Assembly: GCA_914767885.1 (NCBI GenBank)
Contig: CAJZBQ010000028.1
Coordinates: 682,001-746,000 of the forward strand
Length of the DNA: 64,000 nucleotides
From: Blepharisma stoltei
Lineage: Eukaryota > Ciliophora > Heterotrichea > Heterotrichida > Blepharismidae
Direction of reading: 5' to 3'
Position numbers and translations under genes: made by a program. The notes beneath the pieces are model-generated. The model worked only from the letters and a program-made list of their open reading frames with translations, was not told the origin of the DNA and ran no database searches. Shown here one piece after another: positions 10,201 to 22,200 of the stretch (the stretch's first letter is position 1; the number at the start of each line of letters is the position of its first letter).

Positions 10201-13200
10201 GAAGATAAAGTATGCAATATATTGGTAAATATTCTAAAAAACGCATTATAATTGCTTAAGAGTAGTACTCTAAAACACTACCAAAGATAGATTTGAGGCA
10301 GCTCAGGAGTATTTCATGAAAATCGTTGGATCGAGTATAGGATTAATTTTCCTGCTTTAAAGAATTTTCAATAGAATTGATCAAGGATAGGAGTAAGTAT
10401 TCTTGAGAGAGTTCTCTTACTGATTGATGGAAATATACACAGACTTTGGAAGCGTTTTTTAGACCTTGTGTATATCCAGAAAATCCTTCCTCTTCCATAA
10501 AGTGTGCTGCTACATCCGATAATGCTTCAGATGGTCACTCACTAAACCAGTCAATTGTACAGCAGTTAACTAAAGATGGAAACTGTCTCAACCTTGATTT
10601 TAAAGTATCCCCTATCGGAGACATACAAAGTACAATATGCAAGTTCTTTTTAACTAGCTCTAAAAATGCTTCCCATTTCTGCTGTTCATTTTTCAAACTA
10701 AACGCCCTGTTTTGTCTCATTTTGTCAGTCAGTCCTTGCATTTCATCATTAGTAAACAAATTCGGGACTTGTCCAGAGTTCAGCAGATTATTGATGCTTT
10801 CCAAAAAGCTTTCCTGAATAATTTCATTATCCCTCAAAATAAAAACCACATGTTTGCACTCCACCCCTGATATATTGATGAGCTGTTTTAAATCAGCTGA
10901 CCAATCAGAAAACCCATAAGATTTCGTTAATTTAATCTGGAAAACTTTATACTCTAGCACAAATGAGCACAATTTTGTCAAACTTTGCCTGCCACTGCCT
11001 CCTACCCCAATAAGTAGCAAATTTCCGCAGTTTCAAGTCAAAACTCTGCTGATTCTCGTTATATGCCTTACTGCAAAGTCAAATAAAACTAAATTCATTT
11101 TAGCAGTTGTCGCACTGTTGTAATCTTCTAAAGAGTTTTCAAGCGAATCTTTAAGTCTTTTTATGTTTGATACTTCTTGGTATATTTTATCATCAAGAAA
11201 GCTGCAAAATATTGGTTCTGCTTCTATTGCATTATCATAATACACCTTAAAGCCTAAGTTTAGATTTCTTTTTACCAATGACATAAACTTTCTACGGTCA
11301 TCGTCACAAATTAAGCGGTCAGAAAATGCTCGTAAGCACTCATGGACCCAAATTTTGTAAAGAGTTTCTACTTTATATAGCTTTTGAGGAGGCGCTGCTG
11401 TGATCCCTTTGACAACGTTCATTAGATCTCTTATGTTGAATGTGTAGTGAGATTTCATAGGTGTTGGAGGCAGAGTTTGTAGAGTTTCAAGGTAAACTTT
11501 TATGCTTGCGTTGGCTATTTGTGGGATTGAGTCTGCGATTACTCTTGCGTACTCGTTAAGACTGCTTGAGAGGGCTGTGCTTATGATGGTAAATAAAGAA
11601 TTGGTGTCGTAGTTTGAAAAATTCATGAGGACAAAGTGGGAAGAAAACCTGGATGATATGTGGTTTCGTCCTCCTCCAGGGTGTCCCATTATGCCGATGT
11701 AGGTTAAATCTTCAAGAATTTTGAGTTCAAGAGTTTTTCTGTCATAAAGCTCGTTTCTGTCTATTGCTTGGCGCAGAACTTCAATTGCAGGCTGGGCACC
11801 ATATGAGTCTTTAGAAGGCATATTCAAGTCATCGATAATTAGCAGGCCGTTTTTGCCGACTTCAGGGCCAAAGTGGCCTTTTTTCCGCTTAACAAGCTTA
11901 GACTCTATAAATTCCTGAGACTGGTCTGAGCTGCTTCTGGCACTAAAAATAGTTGTCCCAATCATATAAGCTTTTTCATTTAACTTTTCTGTGTATGCTT
12001 TAATTATCACACTTTTCCCTGTCCCAGTTTCCCCAGTAATCAAAATATGTATTTTTCTAGGTATAAGCTCATTTAATAAATAATCATAAGATAAAGTAAG
12101 CACAGTCGGTACCAAAATATTTTTTTCTTCTTTCAGCATAAGTGTAGATAGCAAATTTTTCCATGGGATCCATCTTTTTTCGTTTTTGTTATAATAAGAT
12201 TCACAAAGGTTTGAAGGCAGCCCTACGTAGCCTCAGTTAACCATTTCGGCTCTAAGTTTTTCAGATAGCATTTTTTTGCCATCTTCGTCACAGGTTCCAC
12301 CTAGGCTTCATACCACTGCTAAGGTTGCTAGATTTGCTAAGTGCTCTTCGTCTTTTTGTTGTTTTTCTCTTGATGCAATGCTAGCTGTTACCTCTTGCTT
12401 TATGCTTACACTTCTAATTGTTTTTCTTTTTGAGGATAAATTGATAAGATTTCCTTCAATTTCTTCATTTTTTTTCTGGTCAAGCTTTTCTTGTTCTTTT
12501 CGTCTTTCTTCTTGTATTTCTTGGTCGTGCTGAAGACGAGATTTTCCGCCTCTGATCAGTAGTGATTCAAAAATTTTTAAAAAGCTTGAAACTACAGAAG
12601 AGGATGTGCTTTGTATGGACTGTCTGGATTTTAGCTCAGTTTTCCAAAACTCTAACTCCCCCTCCTGAACAAACAAAATCATTGGAAAAATTTCTATTTT
12701 TTGCCAAAAAAACCACCTTCCGTAAGTGAATGAATGAACAAAAAAATGTTTTAATATAAACATTTTTTATGAAAAAAAGTTTTGATATATAATTGATAGT
12801 TAGTATAATGAAATCTCTCTAATTTTAAACAGCTCGTATTTTTTAAGACATAAATTTTACAAATTAAATTAAGTTTTGCTTTTAATGTTCGTGAATTGGG
12901 ATTTTTTTAAATTTTGAAGAAAAAATTATTATAAAATTTATATAATGATTATTTTAATTTATATTTTAAAATTTTGCATTTTAAAGTATAAGGCCTTTAA
13001 ATTAAATAATCAGATATTTTAAATTTTGACTGAAACAAGTTTTCCGTCAATATTTATAAAATTAAAAAATTTACCTATAGAGAGGAATAAGCAAGGCAAT
13101 AAGATTTTTTCAAATGCTAGTTCAAAAAAATCTGCATAAGAATTAGTATCATATCCAAGCGGAAGGCTATTTAGCCATCTTTTTAATAAAGAATGAGGTC

Positions 13201-16200
13201 CAAGGGTTTCATTTGGGTCCATATAAACCATCCCACATCTACTAACAGTAGCAGGGCTTGCTTGTGATAGATCATCAACTTCAAAAAGCAGCCTCATGGT
13301 TGGTGTTAGCTTAATGATTTCTCCACTGCTTAAGCACAATTTTTTATTATCGTCTAGTACAGTGTTCATATTTTCAATCCAAATCACATCTGGTCAAGTA
13401 TAATTCGCAACCCGACCCCCACCTCCACCCCCATAATAATATGTTACTTTTAATTCAATATTAATCTTAAATGATAATTATAAAATTAATCATAAATTAA
13501 ATTAAATAATTTTTTTTTTCAAAGAAAATTGCTCTCTTAAATTATATAATAAATTTTGAAAGGGGTAGAGTATTAATGCCAATAATAAGTCAACATACAA
13601 TGAAATTTAGATATCTATTTTTTCCCCCTCTTTTTATCATTATGTAACCAATAGAAGGTATACTGAAGGTATCAATATAAACTTTGCTGTCTAATGGGAT
13701 AGATTGAATAGCAAGTAATGCAATATTTTTTAGCTCAAAGCCATCCTAAATAAGTACTTCATAATGATTATTATGAATATGCCATAAATTTAAGACTCTG
13801 TCTGAAGGATAATCACTCTCTATAATTCAGGGATTAGACATAAAATCTGAATAAATTCTTATGGTCAGTCCAAACAACTCTGCAGCAGCATATAACTCCA
13901 GATCTCCTCCCCAGAAATCATTTGTTCTCATTTTTTGCACGTAATCATTAAAACTACATTTGTTTTAAATTTCAATTAAATCTTCTAGTAATTTTCGATA
14001 TATTCTTTTTAATAAATAGTTTCTGCAAATATTCTTTAAACAGATATTCTATATAACTTTATTCATACCTGATTATCATAATTCTCTTCATTTGCTTCAG
14101 CAATCATATTTCTTATATTGATGTGGCCTTCTTGAGATTTTGAAAGTATATAAGAAATAGATCTGTACAAGCAGTTTCCGTCATCTTTCATTGGAACAAG
14201 TGTAAATTGATCGGGATATATACCTCTGCTGGGCTGAATATTTAAGCAATCTTCAGCTATTATATTGGACTTTATAGTTTCTTTTGGTAATGCTTCAATA
14301 AAAGGGTTTTCATCATTATAGTCTGAAAAACAATCAGATTCTTCTGAACCAGCATCATCTATCCTCATCTGATTGCTATCCTTTATTTCTTCTAAATTGC
14401 TTGAGTCATTGCCCCTTATCTGACTGTTTGAATTTTTATCTTCTAACATTTTTAATTCATCAAATGTTGCTATAGTAAAATGCAATGAATACTGATATTA
14501 ATTTTTTATGCATCTTTATTATGTTGATTATATTTATGAATTCTTTATCTTAAGTATTTTACAATTGACTCTCAAGTGTCAACATTTGCATTTGCTGAAC
14601 TGAGACTTAAATTAAGTTCATTCCTATTTATGACTATACTGTTTTAATAAAATGGACACTTTTATTTTCAGCTGAAATATGGGGAGGATAACAAGGCTCA
14701 AGGCTGTCCAGAATAAGCATCAGCAAGTTTTGGAATTTAGCAGGGATGAGGAATTCTTCAAATATCAAGCGCCACAAGATGATATTATTACTATTTTAGA
14801 TGAATTGGACTACATTGATGGAGAAATATTGGCATTGGAAAAGGAATTGGAAGAGAGAGGGTTGATGGAAGGATTAAATGAAGAGGAGGAGGAAGAAGAA
14901 GATGAATATGAATATGAAAGAAGATCAAGAAATAGAGCTTGAATTAGAGGAGGAGTTGACGGACTGAGAAGACACACTGGAAAATAGAGGGGAGACTGGT
15001 GAAGAATATTTTATACAAGAAGATTATGAAGATCTGATACTGAGATCATTAAAAACTGAAGGAGAATTGCTAGATAATAGCGAAATTGTGCAAATCCTCG
15101 ATAAATTAAATAATGCGCCAATCCTATTGGTTGCCGCGAAAAGCTCTGACCAAAGAATTATCGAAGACCTTGACAAAAATATGAGCCTTGCATCAGAAAC
15201 CAACAAGTTAAATGCCGAAAACGATGACTTAGTCACAGTATCAACCTTAAATCAACAAACTTTACTTATAAAAGACAATGACGGGCATCAAAAAGGTGAA
15301 TGCGCCTTAAGAAAAACCAAAAAATTGAATTCCAAGTTGGAGATGAGAACTCTCCAATGCAGAGTCGATCAAAAAAACAAAATTAAGATTAGAGCAGAAC
15401 AGGAGCTATAGGTGCTAATGGGCCAAGCTATGGAAAAGAAAAAATGATTAAGAAAGGAAAAGAATTGCACGAAGTGAAGCACAAGGAGAAAAGAAAAGCA
15501 GAAATTGGAGCAAGAAAATCAGCAAAATGGAAAGCAAAAATGAAAGCAAAAGAGATGGAAGAAAATGAAAGGCAAGCAAGAAACGAAGCGGTCACTGGTG
15601 TGGAAAAGGAAAGGGACATTGAAAGAGAAAGCCAGGGTAGAATGGAGAAAGGAAAAGAATCATGATGCAGAAAAAGAGAGATTGGCGAAAAGATTGGACG
15701 GTATTGGGGTCAATTTCGGGAATTTAGGCCTTGCAAAAGTAGCATTATACAATTGGGAGATGGAGGAAATGATAGGGAATTTGAGGAAAGAAGGAAAATG
15801 GGTGCAGGCTAAGGAGGTGGACATAGCGATAAAGGGTTTCCACACAAGGATACTGATAGATAGAGCAGAGAGGTATGAAAAAAGCGGAAGGGGGTAGTGA
15901 ACTCAAGCAAATAAAAATAGCTAGATGATGATTAAGAGGCCATAAGGCCTGTGGCAGTGAAGCTGCTGCTGAACGTTAAGGTAAGGTTTTAATAAAATGA
16001 GTTTGGAAAGGTTATTTATATCAATAAATCATAATCTTTTTTTTAGCAAAAAAGGGGAACAATATGTAATTCTAATAAATATAGTTGTATTAATTTAATA
16101 AATTTCGAATAAAGTTTATTGGGTGACTTGGTTTAGGGAAGAATTGGATGCTCTTGGCTTAGTGAAATACTTGAAGATAGATCTAATGAGTGCCGCTCAT

Positions 16201-19200
16201 TGCTGTATTCATTTTGAGATTGAATTTGCATATGTAAATTATTAATTTTAATTAAATTTGTTGGTTTATCATTCTTTATATTTATACTTCATTTATTATT
16301 ATGGTATAACTTTCTCCGGGTAATTCATGAGGAATTGGAAGGGGTAAGGGATCTGTTTGAATTGATTGATCTGATGCAGATCTTTCCGCTGTAGGAATAC
16401 TGCAAAAATCATTGCTATTAATATTAGAATCATTTGGAGGATTAGGATTTACCCTTTTGCATGGTCTTCCTGGAGAAATGTATTTCCTTTTTACGAGTAT
16501 TCACCATTTTATATACTTTCAAATTAATTCTAAATAAGAATTTTCATTTTCATTATTTATATTATTTCATAAGCCTTTTGGTGATTTATTTTGCAAAGCA
16601 TATTTATTATATTTATTCACATGTAAAGATTATTGGTGCTGCTTCTGCATATTTGTTAGCTTCTAAATTGGTTTAAAGTTTATACAGATTAAGTATATAT
16701 ATAAAAAATTATATACAGCCTCATTGAGCAGATCGAGAATGCTTAATCCTTTTTACATAAATGCATCTTATTTATCTAATTATTTATATACTTATTCATT
16801 TATGTTTCAATTTTATATCTTTTTCTTATTCTTCTATGATCCTTCTATTGCATATAAGAATATAAACTGATTACATGCTTGACATATGCTTGGGCAATTT
16901 TTAAACCTATAGACATCTTCGCTAGTATGGATAATAATTCTTAAATAAATGTAATATAAGTTAGTTAAATGGCTAAATAATCAGTAATAAAAGATATTTC
17001 TAATATTATTTGACAGATATTTCTAATATTATTTATCATATTATTAATTTTTACGTTTTGGTAATTATGGGGGTGGGGGTATGGGGTAGGGGGATGGGGG
17101 TGTCGGGTTGCGAATTGTGCTTGATCGCACATCTACAGGCCCATCCAAAACAATTCACTGATGTGCATCGGTAGTATTTTCTGAATAATTCCTTATGTAT
17201 CTTGCAAGTATTCCATCATTCCAATCATGAGTGACTGGGTCAGGGCTTCCGTAAAGCTGCTCTAATGTTAAACCTTTAGGGTTTATATATCCAATTGTTA
17301 TGCTTTCTTTTAGTTTGACTGATTTTGTTAAGACTTTAATCACTGAGCTTTTTCCTGCCATGGTAGAACCAACTATCATAACTCCATGTCGAATTTGTAA
17401 AGCGTTATAGAGCTGAACTACCTTTTCTGAAAATTCTGGCTTATTGATAAAGCCTAGCTCCATTATAGCTATATTTATTCTATCCCCAATATTTGCATTT
17501 TCTACAATTTTGTCTTCAAAATTAGGAAACAAATCATGCAGTATTCCCTGGAAAAGTGGCCTATCCTGTGCTGTAAATTTCGGATAATTTGACTCAGATA
17601 TTGCTTTCATGATCAATTTTTCTTCATATTCATCAGGGCTTATCTGTTTATGATACCCAGCAGCCCTAATTACTGTGGTAACAGCTCTCATTCCATAATC
17701 ATAATGATGTTGGGTGCTTAATTGTTCACTTGACAATTTCAGACTATTCACAAGCTTTATTGCGAGTGGTCTTGCAGCTCGAAATCCATATGAGTATAAA
17801 TAAATTTCAGCAATCATTGCATAGTCAGGGATCATCATTGCGACTGGCCGAAATAGCGCTTTTAAGTTATCAGGCAGCTGAGATCTCCCAGCATAGTCTG
17901 GATTCATAGTAATAAAGACTGCACAGCTGTGGTCTAATGATATTAATTCTTCGTCCAGTACAAAGACCTGTGATTTTCTTTGTACTGCCATTTGGATGCT
18001 TAAGATCTGTTCTGCAATTACAGATAAGACTTCTAGCTCAATTCTGTTAAATTCGTCAAAACAAGCCCAAGCTCCACAATAGCAAAGACCAGTAAAAAAT
18101 TTAGCCATATAGACGTGGTCAAGCCTGTCTGAGCAGTTGAAGACTACACATTTTTTGGCCATGCTTTTGGCTAGATCTTTGGTGGTTTCAGTTTTTCCTG
18201 TGCCTGCAGGACCTTCTGGAGCGCCTCCTAAGCTCATGTGGAGGGCACACATTAGGGTTCGATAGCATCTATCTGTTAATGGGGTTATAACTAAGCGGCT
18301 TTGAATTCCAAGATATTCATAGCCATAGTCTCTTTGTGTATCGAGCATTTTAACTTCGATAGAATTGTTGTTGAGATAATAGCGAAGGTGGCAGTTTCAT
18401 TGGAATTCTTCAATGCTGACTACTTTATTTTAGGTCTAGGAATTTATTGAAAAATTTAAATATTTTTCATATTTTAAAAAAATTAAAAAAATATTTATTT
18501 TCAATCAAATTTTGTATAATGTCTTTACAGTGCACATCCAATACGACTAAAGTTCCAAGTGTCATTCTAGCTTGTGCTGGAAGATCGCTTCTGACTAATT
18601 CTACTAAAATATCTAGCCTCTGCTCTTTTTCTCTCAAAGCCAAAGCCAATTTTCGGGTAATTATAGCGTTTTCTACATCAGATGTCCATAGCATCATACT
18701 GCATGCATAAATGACTTGACTGGGCCATTTTTCAGTCCACCCTTTAAGATTCTCTTGAGAATAATCCTGCACGCTATCAACTAAAATCATCTTTAATGAT
18801 TTTCTCATTTCTTGCTCTACTTCAAGCAGCCAGCACTCAATATTTTTAAGCTCCTCCCCTTCATATAAGGCTATAGGATTGCAAAAATTCACGATCTCAT
18901 CTTCAGGTGAGTCCATCCCAATGATAAAATTTTCATTAATAATTAGAGACCGAATCCCTTCAAAACATTTTACGATATATTTTTGTACTGAAGGAATGTC
19001 ACGAGAGTTGGATAAAATTACAAGCAGCTCGTCATTTGACAAGAAATAAAATCTTGGGAAGGTTTTTCGTTTGGAATTCAGGTAATCTTTTAAGGATTTC
19101 AAAATAGCGTCAAGGGAGTCATTTGCATATTTTAGTTGCTCTAGGAGTTTTAGGTGAGAAAGGCAGGTTTCAAGGACATGCGGATTAGAGTGGACTGAAA

Positions 19201-22200
19201 TCATAAGGTTTTCTCATTGAGAGTTGATGCTTTTAAATCTCAATGCAGCATTTGGTAGCTGTTTTGAAATATCTTTGCTTAAAAAAATAGGCTGTAAATA
19301 TTGCCAATTTTTTTGAAGCTTTTCCCATTCATCAAGAACGTCTTGTATCCTTAATAAATTATTTTTCCACACCAGTATTTCCTTTTCCATAAAGGCAATA
19401 TATGGTGAAGAGCACATAGAAATAGTTTTCATGATTTGCTCGTCTAGCATTTCCCAAATCCCTTCATTATTGACCAGAATATAGCTTCCTTTAAAAGGAA
19501 TTATTTGCAAATTTACATTGTCCCAATCGCTTTCCATTTTTGCTTTGGCGTTTTCTAAAGACTGCTCCCTTGTAGCCTGTTCTGAGATTTCTTCAATTAA
19601 TTCTTGGTGCTTCATAATTCCATTCTCAATAGCCCATTCTAATGAAAAATTAAGCTGCCTCGAAAGCTGCAGACCAGCTCTTTTTTCTAAATCAGCCCAA
19701 TGCCTATCTCTAAGCCCAGGATTGCTTAAATGTCTGATAATCGGCAAATAAGGCTTAAATTCATTGACATTTTTTAGAAGTTCCTGGGTAAGTTTTAATG
19801 CTTGTGGGTGTTCTTTAAATACAGTCCTTTCCATCTGTAATACTTCTTTTAATATAGTTGACAGCTCAGTACTTATAGCTTCTCTATCAAGCTCATTCAT
19901 ATGTCCTTTATACCATTTTGGAGAATGATAAAAGAAATCTCTGATATGGAACCACAGCTTGCAATAAGGGTTAAATTCTTTTTTTACCTGCTCCAGCTGT
20001 TTAAAATCAGTCGGTTTCGCCCCTACCAGGCCTTCTCTAAAGTTAATAACTTTAGTTTTTTCATTGGCGTTCTGAATACGGTTTTTAAGGATCCCAAACA
20101 GATAGGAATAGTCTTCAAATTTCATGATATCGTCAGCTTTTTTCAGCTCTTTTAACTCCTCTTCTATTTGGTCAATTTTTTCGAGCATGCTTGTCTGGTC
20201 TTTTATCAGCTGCTGTGCAAAAACGCCTTGATTTTTTGCTATTGATTTCATGCAGGAGTCCTTAATTGTTTCTAGCTGGTTTCTGTAGCCGTAGCAGTTT
20301 CACATTTGTTTGAACATTTCTCAAGGGATTTGTCGGAGATAGCCTTCAAGGACTTCTATGTCTGTAAATAAAGTTTCAAATTCCTGCTTAATGAAATCAA
20401 GTCTGGCTGGGAGTTGGACGTTAAGGAAAGTTCTCATCCCATCAAGCTCTTCTAGGTTTCTTGGCTCGTGTCCAATCACTTGTATGCTTTCTTCGTGGAG
20501 TTCTTGCAGGCCATTCATTCGTTTTTGGACGTCTTCTTCTATTAAGGACAGTAAGACATCTACACATCTGCGGATTTTTTCTAGGATTTCTTCTTTGGCG
20601 TTCGCTACTTTTATGCTCCAAACTCCTAATTTTAGGATCCCGGAGTCTAAGAATTCTCCTATTTCTATTTCAGTTCTTTTCATTTTAAAAATTTCATCTT
20701 CAATAGCGTCTACATTTAAATCTTTGCTGAACCTTTTTCTTACTTTATGAGGATCTAAAGATATGCAATAAGAATATGGCTCAAGGATTACTTCAAAACA
20801 ATGCAAAATATATAACTGTTTTTTTAGAGCATTGCTAATATTTTCCATCATTTTGTGATGCTTTTTTTGGTTTATTTCAAAAATATGTAGAGAGTTATGA
20901 GACCGAACTGGCCCTGTTAAGGTTGTTTCAAGAGTAGGAAGTAGTGAAAGATCCTGAATGACTGTATTTAAGACGTCCATAATATTTTCCTGCAAATCAG
21001 TACCATTAGGCTCAATTGAAAATTTGCGGTCAATTATAATAAGTTCACATTTAATACACCCTTGAGATTTCCCTTTAATTTTCCTAAAAATTCTGAATTC
21101 TTCGCCGTTTAAGTCTTCAAAACTGTCAGGAAGTAGATCTAAAGACTCACTTAGTCTTTTTAAAAATAAATTAAAAGAATTCAGCATCACATCTCTCAGT
21201 TTATTTTCTATTTGTGTATTTAGAACAGACAGAAGCCGTTGCATAAGCTGTATAAATTCAGTAGGAAGGCACTCTTCTAAATCTAAATGCTGCTGCTCAT
21301 ATGCCCTGGCTTGGATTTTGTCTTCATTTCTCTTCATTCTTTGTAAGTTTGCTTGATTTATGATATCCTGGACGTCATATTGGGCATCAAACATCACATT
21401 TCTGGCTTCTTTTAAAAATTTTATAGATTCTAGCTTATGAGCTCTCACGAATTTTTCTAATTTTAGAGGCTTGGTCTGGATTTTTGGGAATAGGAGTAAG
21501 GGTCCGAGTTCTAGTAGCTGGGTATTGATTTTGTTGAGAATTGTAATATGGTCAGGGAATGACTGATGCAAAAGCCCATTCATTGAGCCTAGCAGCTTTA
21601 AGAAATTTTTAGGCTTTGGCAGAGGCTGTGATGCAGATGGCGAAATATAAGGAAGTTTGGATGGAGGAACTAACTTGCTAGGAGGAAGGATCCCTGAGAG
21701 TAGCTCCTGCTTTTGTGTGTTGAATGGTAAGTCAGCTTCAAAATCCATTTGTTTCGAAGCAAAAGTCCAAGTTTCTTCGATTTCTCTGACTAGAGAAAAA
21801 ATCTGATCTTTTGGGATTTGTCTTCTTTTAGAATAAAAATAAATTACAATTTCAGGAAGTTTTTTAAGATAATCTTCTTTATATTCGCTACAGCTTGCAA
21901 ATCCTTTTTTCTTGAATTCTGCAGACTCATCAATAAGATGTGTCCTTTCTTTTTTCCATAGATATCGTCTTGGCTGATGCCTTACTTCAAGGTCAATCAA
22001 AGCATAAAACAATGGATTTCTTAATTGAAATTTATTTTTCTTTGAAAATCCTTGCAAAAATTGTATAATTTTTTTAAGCATCCTCAGTGGCATATCTGGA
22101 GAATCCTTTTTGGTAATTTGTACCATATAGTTAAATCTCAGCACCTTTTCAGCATTTTCTCTATGCCTTCAGGCTTCGTCAATCCTTTTTTCATAATCTT

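Larger units (their letters stand above)
13391..17127. mobile_element. 3.7-kb transposon with OTU gene inserted in dynein; 6-bp target duplication
   Basis: CACATC is duplicated at 13385-13390 and 17128-17133; collapsing it restores GPVDVIWIENMNTVLDD. Terminal inverted repeats of about 26 bp share AATTCGCAACCCGAC and lead into C-rich tracts at both ends. Inside are an OTU-protease gene on the minus strand, a decaying charged coiled-coil ORF series on the plus strand (14652-15897) and about 1.2 kb of AT-rich noncoding DNA (15900-17090). No transposase is recognisable. The 6-bp duplication is compatible with Polinton- or Dada-like elements, but that is only a guess. Confidence 0.85.
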
